Of a stretch of 59,785 bases of DNA, positions 9,491 through 18,177 are shown one piece after another. The notes under the pieces are model-generated. The model was not told the origin of the DNA, did not search any database, and saw nothing but the letters and a program-made list of their open reading frames with translations. The stretch is from CAZJYI01 sp964550025. GTDB lineage: Bacteria > Verrucomicrobiota > Kiritimatiellia > UBA8416 > CAYOBW01. Positions within the stretch are counted from its first letter, which is position 1, and every line of letters starts with the position of its first letter. The stretch covers positions 1 through 59,785 of the forward strand of contig CAZJYI010000061.1 of assembly GCA_964550025.1 (NCBI GenBank), in the 5' to 3' direction. A program made the translations under genes and the position numbers.

Positions 9491-9847
9491 ATGGATGTAA
9501 CGGCTACAACCCGTTTTGTGCGGATATCGCCGAGCAAGGCGAGGGACCTGGCGCGGCTGTTGCGGGGGTTGCCCGTGGCGGAGGCTTTGAAGATCACCGA
9601 TTTCAGCCCGCGCAAGGCGGCGCCGTTGATCGGGAAGACCCTGAAGTCGGCCATCGCCAACGCGGAGAACAACGCGGAGCTGTCGGTTGATGAGCTGACG
9701 GTGAAGGAGGCGGTTGTGAACGAGGGACCCCGCATGCGCCGCTACTGGGCGCGGGCCCGCGGCGGGGTGAGTCCGGTGAAGAAGCGGATGAGCCACATCA
9801 GAATCGTCCTTACCGATGGTAGGGCTGAAGAAGAGAGTGAAGCGTAG
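9491..9847 (+). CDS. rplV: 50S ribosomal protein L22
   Basis: Exit-tunnel protein, 118 residues, with the conserved VRISPSKARDLARLLRG start, SAIANAENN motif and the beta-hairpin segment PRMRRYWARARGG that reaches the tunnel constriction. ATG at 9491 is preceded by a GAGG-type ribosome site. Confidence 0.97.
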   Translation: MDVTATTRFVRISPSKARDLARLLRGLPVAEALKITDFSPRKAAPLIGKTLKSAIANAENNAELSVDELTVKEAVVNEGPRMRRYWARARGGVSPVKKRMSHIRIVLTDGRAEEESEA

Positions 9848-9889
9848 CCCCGTGAGGCTGAGGCATAGACTGAAGGAAGGAGCGGGATC

Positions 9890-10534
9890 TTGGGACAGAA
9901 AGTAAATCCGATCGGCCTGAGAGTAGCCGTGGACAAGGACTGGCGGTCCCGTTGGTTTTCGACCAAGAAGGACTTCGGGAACATGCTGGTCGAGGATCTG
10001 CAGATCCGCGATCTGGTCAAGAAGCGGCTTGAAAATGCGGCCGTGTCCGATATCCGCATCGAGCGCTACGCGAACCGCGTGCGGATCAACATCCATACCG
10101 CGCGTCCGGGGATCGTGATCGGGCGCAAGGGGCAGGACATCGAGCGCATTCGTACGGAGTTGTCGCGCAAGACCGGGCGTGAGATCTACATCGAGATTCA
10201 CGAGGTGAAGAACCCGGATGTGAACGCGCAGCTCGTGGCCGAGAACATCGCCCTGCAGATGGAGCGGCGCGTGTCGTTTCGCCGCGCGATGAAGCGGGCC
10301 CTGAAGATTGCCATGGACATGGGAGTCGACGGGATCAAGATCCGTGCCGGCGGGCGTCTGGGCGGGGCCGAACTGGCCCGCGTGGAGTGGTACAAGGAGG
10401 GGCGCATCCCTCTGCACACGCTGCGCGAGAATATCGACTACGGTTTTGCCGAGGCGTCGACCACTGCGGGACGTATCGGTATCAAGGTTTGGATATGCCG
10501 CAAGCCGGAGATGGCTGCGGCGGGAAGGAGATGA
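9890..10534 (+). CDS. rpsC: 30S ribosomal protein S3
   Basis: S3 of the mRNA entry channel. 214 residues beginning MGQKVNPIGLRV. The start codon is TTG, preceded by AAGGAAGGAG about 7 bases upstream. The KH-domain signature GIVIGRKGQDIERIRTELS is at about residues 71-90. Five bases separate it from rplP. Confidence 0.97.
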   Translation: MGQKVNPIGLRVAVDKDWRSRWFSTKKDFGNMLVEDLQIRDLVKKRLENAAVSDIRIERYANRVRINIHTARPGIVIGRKGQDIERIRTELSRKTGREIYIEIHEVKNPDVNAQLVAENIALQMERRVSFRRAMKRALKIAMDMGVDGIKIRAGGRLGGAELARVEWYKEGRIPLHTLRENIDYGFAEASTTAGRIGIKVWICRKPEMAAAGRR

Positions 10535-10538
10535 CCCA

Positions 10539-10955
10539 ATGCCTCTTATGCCTAAACGCGTAAAGCACCGCAAGGTTCAGCGGGGCAGCCGCGCGGGCAA
10601 GGCCGGCAGCGGCACGAATCTCTCTTTCGGCGAGTACGGTCTGAAGGCGCTCGAACGGGGATGGATCAAGAGTACGCAGATTGAGGCCTGCCGCGTGGCG
10701 ATCAACCGCCACATGAAGCGCAAAGGCAAGCTGTGGATCCGCATCTTCCCGGACAAGCCCATCACCAAGAAGCCGATCGAGGTGCGAATGGGGAAGGGTA
10801 AGGGCAACCCCGAGTACTGGGTTGCCGTGGTGAAGCCCGGGATGATGTTATTTGAACTGGACGGCGTGCCCGGCAGCATCGCCCGCGAGTCTCTGCGGCT
10901 GGCGGACGCGAAGCTGGGTATCCGTACGAGGCTGGTCACGCGGCACGAACGCTAG
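10539..10955 (+). CDS. rplP: 50S ribosomal protein L16
   Basis: L16, which organises the A-site region of the 50S. 138 residues. Start chosen at ATG 10539 (MPLMPKRVKHRK) because GGAAGGAG lies 8 bases upstream; a second ATG at 10548 is possible. The conserved RKGKLWIRIFPDKP and RMGKGKGNPEYWVAVVKPG segments are present. Confidence 0.97.
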   Translation: MPLMPKRVKHRKVQRGSRAGKAGSGTNLSFGEYGLKALERGWIKSTQIEACRVAINRHMKRKGKLWIRIFPDKPITKKPIEVRMGKGKGNPEYWVAVVKPGMMLFELDGVPGSIARESLRLADAKLGIRTRLVTRHER

Positions 10956-10978
10956 CGTCACGAGGAGCATGCGCAGAG

Positions 10979-11242
10979 ATGAAGGCGTCGACGATTAGAG
11001 AGCAGACCAGCGAAGAACTGGAACAACTGCTGGAAGACACACAGAGGGAGCTTGTCGATCTGAACGTGAAGCGTGGTGTGCAGGATTCGTCCGAGCAGCC
11101 GTTGCGCATCCGTTCCCTGCGCAGAGACGTGGCGCGCATCAAGACGATCCTCGGAGAGATGGCTCGCGAGAAGGAACGCGAGGAAGCCGTTGGAGAAAGT
11201 AAAGAGGCCCTTGAGGTAGGGGAGGCGCAGAGCGATGGCTAA
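10979..11242 (+). CDS. rpmC: 50S ribosomal protein L29
   Basis: L29, at the exit-tunnel rim beside L23. 87 residues, longer than the usual 60-70 because of an acidic C-terminal tail (EREEAVGESKEALEVGEAQSDG-like). The core TSEELEQLLEDTQREL and RSLRRDVARIKTIL are typical. It overlaps rpsQ by eight bases. Confidence 0.93.
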   Translation: MKASTIREQTSEELEQLLEDTQRELVDLNVKRGVQDSSEQPLRIRSLRRDVARIKTILGEMAREKEREEAVGESKEALEVGEAQSDG

Positions 11243-11513
11243 CGCGGAGAAGCAGGCGAGGGGCACGCGCAAGACGCGCAAGGGCGTCGTTGTCAGCAAG
11301 AGCGGCGACAAGAGCGTGGTGGTGCGTGTGGAGCGCCGCACGCGGCATCCCCTCTACGGCAAGGTTGTCAAGTATTACAAGAAGTTCCACGCCCATGATG
11401 AAGAGAACCAGGCCGTGGTTGGCGACAGTGTGCGGATCAAGGAGTGCCGCCCCCTCAGCCGCATGAAGCGCTGGCGCGTGGTGCAGGTCATGTCCGACCG
11501 GCAGGCCGAGTGA
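11235..11513 (+). CDS. rpsQ: 30S ribosomal protein S17
   Basis: Primary 16S rRNA-binding protein, 92 residues, with conserved RKGVVVSKSGDKSVVV, HPLYGKVVKYYKKFHAHDE and IKECRPLSRMKRWRVV. Its start overlaps the end of rpmC. Confidence 0.97.
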   Translation: MANAEKQARGTRKTRKGVVVSKSGDKSVVVRVERRTRHPLYGKVVKYYKKFHAHDEENQAVVGDSVRIKECRPLSRMKRWRVVQVMSDRQAE

Positions 11514-11526
11514 TTGAGGTCCCGCT

Positions 11527-11892
11527 ATGATCAAGGAAGAAACCAGCTTAGTCGTTGCGGACAACACGGGAGCGAAGCGCGTGAAGTGCTTCCGGGTGCT
11601 CGGGCAGCGGAAGCGTTACGCCGGTGTGGGCGATATCATCAAGGTGGCGGTCAAGGAAGCCCAGCCCAACGGCATGGTGAAGAAGGGCGACGTGGTCGAG
11701 GCGCTGGTTGTGCGCACCTGCCACCCGATTCGCCGCGCCGATGGTTCGTACGTCCGTTTTGACAACAACGCCGTCGTCATTGTCGACGGCAACAGGAATC
11801 CCATGGGGTCCCGGATTTTCGGTCCGGTGGCCCGGGAGTTGCGAGAGAAGAACTTCATGAAGGTGATTTCGCTGGCCCCCGAGGTGCTTTGA
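11527..11892 (+). CDS. rplN: 50S ribosomal protein L14
   Basis: Subunit-interface protein, 121 residues, starting MIKEETSLVVADNTGAKRVKC and containing GDIIKVAVKEA and GSRIFGPVARELR. First gene of the spc-type segment; 13 bases after rpsQ. Confidence 0.97.
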   Translation: MIKEETSLVVADNTGAKRVKCFRVLGQRKRYAGVGDIIKVAVKEAQPNGMVKKGDVVEALVVRTCHPIRRADGSYVRFDNNAVVIVDGNRNPMGSRIFGPVARELREKNFMKVISLAPEVL

Positions 11893-11940
11893 CGCCTCCG
11901 GCAGTGTGCGAGGTCCGGCCTGAAGACAGAGGGAGTTGTC

Positions 11941-12258
11941 GTGAGCCGTAGGATAAAGAAGAATGACACCGTGGTTGCCATATCCGGAGCCGACGCGGGC
12001 AAGACGGGTAAGGTACTGGAAGTGCTTCCCGCGCGCAGCAGGGCGCTGGTTGAAGGGCTGAACCTACGGAAGAAGACGTTGCGCAAGACGCAGGACACTC
12101 CGCAGGGGGGCATCGTAGAGAAGGAAGCGCTGATGGCGCTTTCCAATCTGATGATCTACTGCCCGGACTGCAAGAAGGGTGTGCGCGTGGGAGGAACCGT
12201 CGAGGACGGTGTCCGCGTGCGCAAGTGCAAGAAGTGCGGGTATGCTTTCGATGGTTGA
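11941..12258 (+). CDS. rplX: 50S ribosomal protein L24 with C-terminal zinc ribbon
   Basis: Assembly-initiator protein of the large subunit. 105 residues from a GTG start with AGAGGGAG just upstream. The KOW motif (IKKNDTVVAISGADAGKTGKV) is followed by a C-terminal four-cysteine motif, C74/C77 and C96/C99 (YCPDCKKG...KCKKCGYAF), predicted to bind zinc. Many bacterial L24 proteins have this form; the E. coli protein lacks it. Confidence 0.96.
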   Translation: MSRRIKKNDTVVAISGADAGKTGKVLEVLPARSRALVEGLNLRKKTLRKTQDTPQGGIVEKEALMALSNLMIYCPDCKKGVRVGGTVEDGVRVRKCKKCGYAFDG

Positions 12259-12268
12259 GGACAGAGTC

Positions 12269-12805
12269 ATGGCGAGGCTGAAAGACAAATATCAGAACGA
12301 AGTCGCTCCGGCTCTCAAGGAGTCCCTTGGGCTGGGCAATCCGTACCAGATCCCCCGGATCGAGAAGATCGTCGTGAACATGGGGATGGGGGTGGCCGAC
12401 AAGGACCGGCTCAAGTCGTGTACCGACGAGCTGACGTTGATCTCGGGGCAGCGTCCCCGGATTACGAAGGCCCGCAAGAGCATTTCGAACTTCAAGGTGC
12501 GTGAAGGCATGACGCTGGGAGCGAAAGTGACGCTCCGCGGCGCACGCATGTACGAGTTTCTCGATCGCCTGATCAACGCTGCGCTGCCGCGCATTCGCGA
12601 CTTTCGCGGGGTGTCGGCCACGGCGTTTGACGGTCGGGGGAACTACACGCTGGGGATCCGGGAGCAGACCATTTTTCCCGAGATCGATCCCAACGACGTG
12701 AGTGTTGCCCAGGGGATGGACATCACGATTGTGACATCGAGCGGCGAGGACGAGAGTGCCCGCGAGCTGCTGAAGCTCATGGGCATGCCCTTTGCCGAAA
12801 AGTAA
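12269..12805 (+). CDS. rplE: 50S ribosomal protein L5
   Basis: 5S rRNA-binding protein of the central protuberance. 178 residues from ATG 12269, with GAGG about 9 bases upstream. An in-frame ATG at 12251 overlapping the rplX stop would add six residues. Conserved NVVNMG-type, RPRITKARKSISNFKVREG and PRIRDFRGVS segments are present. Confidence 0.96.
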   Translation: MARLKDKYQNEVAPALKESLGLGNPYQIPRIEKIVVNMGMGVADKDRLKSCTDELTLISGQRPRITKARKSISNFKVREGMTLGAKVTLRGARMYEFLDRLINAALPRIRDFRGVSATAFDGRGNYTLGIREQTIFPEIDPNDVSVAQGMDITIVTSSGEDESARELLKLMGMPFAEK

Positions 12806-12820
12806 CCGGAGGAGAGAGCA

Positions 12821-13006
12821 TTGGCCAAGAAAGCGCTAATTGCCAAGGCTTCGCGCAAACCCAAGTTTGGCGTGCGGAAGTATCGCCGCTGCAGGCGGTG
12901 CGGCAGACCGCGTGCCTTCATGCGCAAGTTCCAGATCTGCCGCATTTGTTTCAGGGAATTGGCGTCTTCGGGCCAGATCCCCGGGGTGATAAAGGCGAGC
13001 TGGTAG
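12821..13006 (+). CDS. rpsN: 30S ribosomal protein S14, zinc-binding (type Z)
   Basis: Short S14 of 61 residues starting at TTG 12821 with GGAGGAGAG upstream. Cysteines C24, C27, C40 and C43 form the zinc site that defines the type Z form. Together with S4, L24 and L36 this indicates that the ribosome uses several zinc-containing variants. Confidence 0.96.
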   Translation: MAKKALIAKASRKPKFGVRKYRRCRRCGRPRAFMRKFQICRICFRELASSGQIPGVIKASW

Positions 13007-13018
13007 TCAGGAGCAGAG

Positions 13019-13414
13019 ATGAGTCTGTCGGATCCTATTGCAGATATGCTGACGCGTGTACGCAACGCGCACATGGGAGGGCTTGAGGTCGTCGAGATGC
13101 CGCATTCCAAGTTGAAGGCGGAGATCACGCGGGTTCTCAAGCGGGAAGGCTACGTAACCGATTATGTCGTGGAAGGCGGGACCCAGAAGGTGTTGCGCCT
13201 CTACCTGAAGTATACGGACGAGCACGAGCCGGCCATACGTGGTCTGCAGCGCGAAAGCAAGCCCGGCTTGCGGCGGTATGTGAATACGGCCGAGATCAAG
13301 CCCGTTCTGGGCGGGCTGGGCGTTGCGATCCTGAGCACGTCGGCCGGCGTTATGTCCGACAAGGAAGCACGGGAGAAACACGTCGGGGGCGAAGTCCTCT
13401 GTTCGGTGTGGTGA
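13019..13414 (+). CDS. rpsH: 30S ribosomal protein S8
   Basis: Central-domain 16S rRNA binder; also the translational repressor of spc in E. coli. 131 residues, beginning MSLSDPIADMLTRVRNAH and ending GGEVLCSVW, with the conserved VAILSTSAGVMSDKEAR segment. Confidence 0.97.
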   Translation: MSLSDPIADMLTRVRNAHMGGLEVVEMPHSKLKAEITRVLKREGYVTDYVVEGGTQKVLRLYLKYTDEHEPAIRGLQRESKPGLRRYVNTAEIKPVLGGLGVAILSTSAGVMSDKEAREKHVGGEVLCSVW

Positions 13415-13423
13415 GGTGCCCAG

Positions 13424-13960
13424 ATGTCGAGAATAGGTAAGAAACCGATAGAAATTCCCGGCGGCACGACCGTGACCATCCAGGACGCGGAGGTCACCGT
13501 GAAAGGCGGGCTGGGCGAACTGAACTGGACGCTTCCTCCCGGCATCGGCGCCGAGATCGACGGCAACCAGGTTGTGGTCACCCGCGAGGACGACACACGC
13601 GGGCAGAAGAGCTGCCACGGGTTGTCGCGCAGTCTGATCGCCAACATGATCGAGGGCGTGAGCAAAGGCTTCTCCAAGAAGTTGCAGATCGAAGGTGTTG
13701 GCTTCAGGGCCAACATTCAGGGGCAGAGATTGGAGATGTCCCTCGGCTTTGCCTCTCCAGTGGTCTATGAGGTGCCGCAGGGCGTCAAGTGTGAGGTAGA
13801 GGGCGGAACGGTCGTGACTGTCAGCGGCCCGGACAAGCAGCAGGTTGGCCTGGCGGCGGCCCGCATCCGGGCGTTCTTCCCGGCGGAACCGTACAAAGGA
13901 AAAGGCGTGCGGTACAGTGGCGAACGCGTGCGTCGCAAGGTTGGCAAGACCGTTGCCTAG
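13424..13960 (+). CDS. rplF: 50S ribosomal protein L6
   Basis: 178 residues starting MSRIGKKPIEIPGG. Both L6 repeats are visible; the second contains LGFASPVVYEVPQG and GPDKQQVGLAAARIRAF, ending with KGVRYSGERVRRKVGK. Located by the GTPase-associated centre and sarcin-ricin loop. Confidence 0.97.
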   Translation: MSRIGKKPIEIPGGTTVTIQDAEVTVKGGLGELNWTLPPGIGAEIDGNQVVVTREDDTRGQKSCHGLSRSLIANMIEGVSKGFSKKLQIEGVGFRANIQGQRLEMSLGFASPVVYEVPQGVKCEVEGGTVVTVSGPDKQQVGLAAARIRAFFPAEPYKGKGVRYSGERVRRKVGKTVA

Positions 13961-13978
13961 CATAGGATCAGGTTGAGC

Positions 13979-14365
13979 ATGAGTCTGAAGAGCAGGAAAG
14001 AACGCCGAAGGAAACGGCACGCGCGGGTGCGACGCAAGATCCATGGATCCGCGGATCGGCCGCGCATGTCCATCATGGTGTCGGGTCGCGCGATGTACGT
14101 TCAGTTCATTGACGACGACAGCGGCCTCACGTTGGCATCTGCCGTGTCGGGCACGGGAGAGAAGAACAACGTCGCGACGGCGCGGGCGCTTGGGCAACGT
14201 GCGGCGGAAGCGGCCTTGGCCAAAGGCGTTAAGCAGGCCGTCGTTGACCGCGGTGGTTTCAAGTTTCACGGCCGAGTCGCGGCGATTGTGACCGCGGCGA
14301 CTGAATCGGGTCTGCAGACGGGCGTGCAGGTTGCCGCCCCGGCAGAGGACAAGGAGGAGAAGTGA
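13979..14365 (+). CDS. rplR: 50S ribosomal protein L18
   Basis: 5S rRNA-binding protein. ATG 13979 is preferred over an in-frame TTG at 13973, giving 128 residues. The RPRMSIMVSGRAMYVQFIDD and VVDRGGFKFHGRVAAI segments are typical; the acidic/Lys tail is slightly longer than usual. Stop overlaps the GTG start of rpsE. Confidence 0.96.
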   Translation: MSLKSRKERRRKRHARVRRKIHGSADRPRMSIMVSGRAMYVQFIDDDSGLTLASAVSGTGEKNNVATARALGQRAAEAALAKGVKQAVVDRGGFKFHGRVAAIVTAATESGLQTGVQVAAPAEDKEEK

Positions 14366-14871
14366 GACCCAGACCTCAAGATAGAGATCGGGGCGCGCAG
14401 GACGACCTTGAAGAGCGCGTTGTCTTTGTAAACCGCTGCTCCAAGGTGGTCAAGGGCGGCCGTCGTTTCAGTTTCAGTGCCGTCGTTGTGGTGGGCGACC
14501 GCCGCGGTAGGGTCGGCTACGGTTTCGGCAAGGCCAACGAAGTGGCCGACGCGATCCGCAAGGGTGGCGAGATGGCCCGCAAGGCCATGTTCCCCGTGAC
14601 GATGAAGGATCGAACGATCCCCCACGAGGCCACGGGAGTCTGCGATGGCGGGCGCGTGTTGTTGAAGCCGGCGTCACCCGGTACCGGCGTCATTGCCGGC
14701 GGCGGGATGCGCGCCGTGCTCGAGGTCTCCGGCATTCGCGACGTGCTGGCGAAGTCTCTGGGCAGCAACAACAAGCTCAACGTGGTGAAAGCCACGGTGG
14801 CTGCTCTGCAGAGCCTGCGCTCCGCGGCCGAGATCGCCGCCATTCGTCAGGTTGAAGTCTCAGCAACGTAG
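14362..14871 (+). CDS. rpsE: 30S ribosomal protein S5
   Basis: S5, involved in decoding fidelity. 169 residues from GTG 14362 (GTGA overlap with rplR). Conserved ERVVFVNRCSKVVKGGRRFSF, GYGFGKANEVADAI and GTGVIAGGGMRAVLE are present. rplO follows after 20 bases, so the rpmD (L30) gene usual at this point in many bacteria is absent. Confidence 0.97.
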   Translation: MRPRPQDRDRGAQDDLEERVVFVNRCSKVVKGGRRFSFSAVVVVGDRRGRVGYGFGKANEVADAIRKGGEMARKAMFPVTMKDRTIPHEATGVCDGGRVLLKPASPGTGVIAGGGMRAVLEVSGIRDVLAKSLGSNNKLNVVKATVAALQSLRSAAEIAAIRQVEVSAT

Positions 14872-14891
14872 GAAGAAGAGGGTTTTCGGCT

Positions 14892-15332
14892 ATGAAACTT
14901 CACGAGCTGCAAGCCGGAGCGGGGGCCCGCAAGCGCCGCAAGCGTTTGGGGCGCGGGATGGGCTCCGGCGTAGGCAAGACGTGCGGGAAAGGCCACAAGG
15001 GGCAGATGGCCCGCAAGGGGCACAAGCACAAGATCGGCTTCGAGGGTGGCCAGATGCGGATTGTCCGGCGCCTGCCGAAGCGCGGCTTCAATAATCCGAC
15101 CGCTACAGTCTATGTGCCCGTTAACGTGGGTGCGTTGGAGCGTTTCGAGGACGGCGCTGAAGTGACCGCCGCCACGCTGAGGGGCGCGGGCCTGGCCAAG
15201 GGCAGGTTCGATGGCGTCAAGATCCTCGGACGCGGTGAAATCCAGAAGAAGATGACCGTCAAGGCCGCGGCGTTCAGCGCCTCGGCACGGTCCAAAATCG
15301 AAGCTGCCGGCGGCAGTTGTGAGGTCGTGTAG
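14892..15332 (+). CDS. rplO: 50S ribosomal protein L15
   Basis: 146 residues, beginning MKLHELQAGAGARKRRKRLGRG, with the glycine/lysine-rich N-terminal extension and FEGGQMRIVRRLPKRGFNN typical of L15. It sits directly before secY, as usual in the spc operon. Confidence 0.97.
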   Translation: MKLHELQAGAGARKRRKRLGRGMGSGVGKTCGKGHKGQMARKGHKHKIGFEGGQMRIVRRLPKRGFNNPTATVYVPVNVGALERFEDGAEVTAATLRGAGLAKGRFDGVKILGRGEIQKKMTVKAAAFSASARSKIEAAGGSCEVV

Positions 15333-15337
15333 AACCA

Positions 15338-16690
15338 ATGCTTTCTGCCTTCGCCAACTCCTTCAAGATCCCAGAATTGCGGCAACGCATTCTCTTCACG
15401 TTCGGACTGGTGTTCATCTGTCGGATCGTGACGAGCGTGCCGGCGCCGGGCGTGGATGCCGCGGCGCTTCAGCAGGTTATTGCCAACATCCAGGGCCAGG
15501 TTGGCGGCGGATTCCTCGGCTGGATCGACCTGTTCAGCGGCGGGGCACTCCGGAAGTGCGCTGTCGGCGCCCTGAGCATCTGGCCCTACATCAGCGCCTC
15601 CATCATCCTGCAGCTTATGACGGCCATCGTGCCCGCGCTCGAGAAGCTGGCGCGTGAGGGCGAGACGGGCCGTGCCAAGCTGACCCAGTACACGCGCTAC
15701 CTTACGCTGGTGATCTGCGTGGTGCAGGGCCTGTTCCTGGCGATGAGCCTGGAGCAGCCGAACGCGCTGGGCGTGGCCAGTGGGCGCCCCATCGTGTTGA
15801 ACCCCGGATGGGGGTTCCGCCTGATGACCGTGTTGACGCTGACGACCGGCACCATGCTCCTCATGTGGCTGGGCGAGCAGATCACCGAGCGCGGCATCGG
15901 CAACGGCGTATCGCTGGTGATCACGGTCAACATCATCAGCCGGCTGCCCGACGCGTTGTATGCGGCGGCGGCCATGTTCCGCAAGGTTGACGGCGTGGCA
16001 CGCTTCACTCTGTTCCACCTCATCGGTCTGCTGGGACTGGTTTTCGCGGTGATCGCGGGGACGATCCTGCTGACCCAGGGACAGCGCAAAGTGCCAATCC
16101 ACACAACCAAACGCGTCGTGGGACGCAAAGTGTACGGCGGGCAGAACACCTATATGCCGCTGCGCGTGAACTACTCCGGCGTCATGCCGATTATCTTCGC
16201 CGGTGCGCTGCTGACCTTCCCGACGATCATTCTGAAGAAGATAAACTGGGGGCCCTGCCAGTGGCTCGGCGGGCACCTGGAGATGGGGGAACCGCTGTAC
16301 CTGCTGGTCTATGGCGGCATGATCCTCTTTTTCTCGTACTTCTGGGTGGCAACGCAGTTCAACCCGCTGCAGATTGCCGACGATTTGAAGCGCAACGGCG
16401 GCTACGTGCCGGGGATTCGCCCGGGGCGGCCGACGGCGGAGTACCTTGACAGGACGATGACGCGGATCACGCTGATCGGCGCCGTATTCCTGACGATCAT
16501 CGCCGTGATTCCCAGTGTCCTGACGAAGCAGTTCGGTATTCCGTGGCTGGTGGCCTCCTTCATGGGCGGAACCAGTCTGCTGATTGTCGTCGGCGTCACG
16601 CTGGACACGATGAGACAGATCGAGTCGCACCTGCTGATGCGGCACTACGACGGTTTCCTCAAGAAAGGGAGACTGCGGGGCCGGCGTTAG
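15338..16690 (+). CDS. secY: Preprotein translocase subunit SecY
   Basis: Core channel of the Sec translocon, 450 residues with about ten predicted hydrophobic spans. Signature segments include LDLFSGGAL-type plug region (WIDLFSGGALRKCAVGAL), IWPYISASIILQLM, GNGVSLVI, QRKVPIHTTKRVVG with the adjacent NYSGVMPIIFAGALLTFP, and the C-terminal LMRHYDGFLKKGRLRGRR. Usual neighbours rplO upstream and map downstream; adk is missing between secY and map. Confidence 0.98.
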   Translation: MLSAFANSFKIPELRQRILFTFGLVFICRIVTSVPAPGVDAAALQQVIANIQGQVGGGFLGWIDLFSGGALRKCAVGALSIWPYISASIILQLMTAIVPALEKLAREGETGRAKLTQYTRYLTLVICVVQGLFLAMSLEQPNALGVASGRPIVLNPGWGFRLMTVLTLTTGTMLLMWLGEQITERGIGNGVSLVITVNIISRLPDALYAAAAMFRKVDGVARFTLFHLIGLLGLVFAVIAGTILLTQGQRKVPIHTTKRVVGRKVYGGQNTYMPLRVNYSGVMPIIFAGALLTFPTIILKKINWGPCQWLGGHLEMGEPLYLLVYGGMILFFSYFWVATQFNPLQIADDLKRNGGYVPGIRPGRPTAEYLDRTMTRITLIGAVFLTIIAVIPSVLTKQFGIPWLVASFMGGTSLLIVVGVTLDTMRQIESHLLMRHYDGFLKKGRLRGRR

Positions 16691-16786
16691 CCCCATGAGA
16701 CTGCTTCCGGGCCGGTCCGGACCGCGCAGGCGGATGGGATCGGCGCGGCTGGGTCAGGATGGAACGGCGCTGACGGGTAGGCGCGT

Positions 16787-17542
16787 ATGATCATTATCAA
16801 GGATGAGCAGGCCCTGCGGCGTATGCGGGAGGCCTGCCGCGTGGCCGCGAAGGTCCGCGATCAACTGGTGCAGAGCGTCGCGCCCGGGGTCACGACTCTG
16901 GAGCTGTCCGAGTACGCAGGCAGGTTGATCGAGGGGTACGGGGCCAGAAGTGCGTTCTTTGGATATAGAGGGTTTCCGGGACAGATCTGCGTCTCGATCA
17001 ACGCCTCGGTGGTGCACGGCATACCGGGCGGCGAGCGCGTGAAGCTCGGTGACATAGTGGGCCTTGACGTGGGGGTTCACTACGGGGGCTATACGGGTGA
17101 TACGGCGACGACCGTGATGGTCGGCGTCACCGACCCCCGGGTGATCCAGCTCGTCAAGACGACGGAAAGGGCATTGGAGGCGGGTATCGCCAAAGCCGTG
17201 GCCGGCAAGCGGCTCTCGGATGTATCGCACGCGATCGAGCAGACAGCGGTTAAGAACGGTTTCTCGGTTGTGCGGGAGTTCGTGGGGCACGGGATCGGGC
17301 GTGAGCTTCACGAGGACCCGCAGATTAAGAATTTCGGTCCGCCGGGACGCGGGCCGAGGCTCAAGAAGGGCATGACGCTGGCGATTGAGCCCATGGTGAA
17401 CATGGGCGTGGCCGACGTTGACGTTCTGCCGGACGGCTGGACGGTGCTGACGGCCGACCGGTTGCCGTCGGCGCATTTTGAGCATACGGTGGCCGTGAGG
17501 AACGGGCAGGCGGAGATCATGACGCTGCCCGATCCCGAGTGA
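16787..17542 (+). CDS. map: Methionine aminopeptidase, type I
   Basis: Removes the initiator methionine from nascent proteins. 251 residues of the type I (no N-terminal extension) class. All five metal ligands are in place: D94 and D105 (LDVGVHYGGYTGDT), H168 (FVGHGIG), E201 (AIEPMV) and E232 (HFEHTVAV). It follows secY in the ribosomal cluster at 96 bases, with rpmJ downstream. Confidence 0.97.
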   Translation: MIIIKDEQALRRMREACRVAAKVRDQLVQSVAPGVTTLELSEYAGRLIEGYGARSAFFGYRGFPGQICVSINASVVHGIPGGERVKLGDIVGLDVGVHYGGYTGDTATTVMVGVTDPRVIQLVKTTERALEAGIAKAVAGKRLSDVSHAIEQTAVKNGFSVVREFVGHGIGRELHEDPQIKNFGPPGRGPRLKKGMTLAIEPMVNMGVADVDVLPDGWTVLTADRLPSAHFEHTVAVRNGQAEIMTLPDPE

Positions 17543-17626
17543 GACGAAAAAAGGCATATTTTGGTGTGGACTTGGGCTGCACCAGGGCGTAAAGTTCGAT
17601 ATTTTGCTGTTTTTGGGAGAGGGACG

Positions 17627-17740
17627 ATGAAAGTTCGGAGTTCCGTGAAACGGGTTTGTGAGCGATGTAAAGTGGTGCGCCGCAAGGGCATCGTGCGTGT
17701 TCTGTGTACGAATCCGCGCCACAAGCAAAGGCAGGGATAG
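17627..17740 (+). CDS. rpmJ: 50S ribosomal protein L36
   Basis: 37-residue protein, MKVRSSVKRVCERCKVV..., matching L36 end to end (…NPRHKQRQG). The zinc ligands C11, C14, C27 and H32 are all present. ATG at 17627 with GGGAGAGGGA upstream. Between map and this gene lie 84 bases without infA, which is often found here. Confidence 0.96.
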   Translation: MKVRSSVKRVCERCKVVRRKGIVRVLCTNPRHKQRQG

Positions 17741-17749
17741 GGAGGTATT

Positions 17750-18151
17750 ATGCCGCGTCTGCTAGGTGTAGATATACCGGGACGCAAACGTCTGGAGTAT
17801 GCGTTGCGGTACATTCATGGAATCGGCCCGAGACGGGCGCGTGCCATTGTGGCGGAGACGGGGATTGATCCGGCCAAGAAGGCGGATGACCTGACGCCGG
17901 AGGAGCTGCGTAGCGTTCTCGGCGCCATTCAGACCTATCGCGTCGAGGGTGATCTCCGTCGCGAGGTTTCGCAGAACATTCGGCGCCTTATCAGCATTGG
18001 AAGCTACCGGGGGCTGCGCCACCGCCGGGGATTGCCCTGCAGGGGGCAGCGTACAAGCACGAACGCGCGCACTCGCAAGGGGCCACGGCGTACCGTGGGC
18101 GCCATCCGGAACAAGGAAGCGAGAGCCGCGGCCAAGGCGGGCACAAGGTAG
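17750..18151 (+). CDS. rpsM: 30S ribosomal protein S13
   Basis: S13 of the 30S head, 133 residues. Begins MPRLLGVDIPGRKRLEYAL and contains YIHGIGPRRARAI, SYRGLRHRRGLPCRGQRTSTNARTRKGP. Strong GGAGG ribosome site 5 bases before the ATG. The C-terminal tail is about ten residues longer than the E. coli one. Confidence 0.97.
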   Translation: MPRLLGVDIPGRKRLEYALRYIHGIGPRRARAIVAETGIDPAKKADDLTPEELRSVLGAIQTYRVEGDLRREVSQNIRRLISIGSYRGLRHRRGLPCRGQRTSTNARTRKGPRRTVGAIRNKEARAAAKAGTR

Positions 18152-18177
18152 TGTCATAGTTGGAAGAAGGAGCTAGC

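Noticed and set aside
8329..9735. 468-codon minus-strand open frame across rplB, rpsS and rplV
   Set aside because: Lies entirely opposite conserved ribosomal protein genes; low-complexity composition typical of an antisense shadow.
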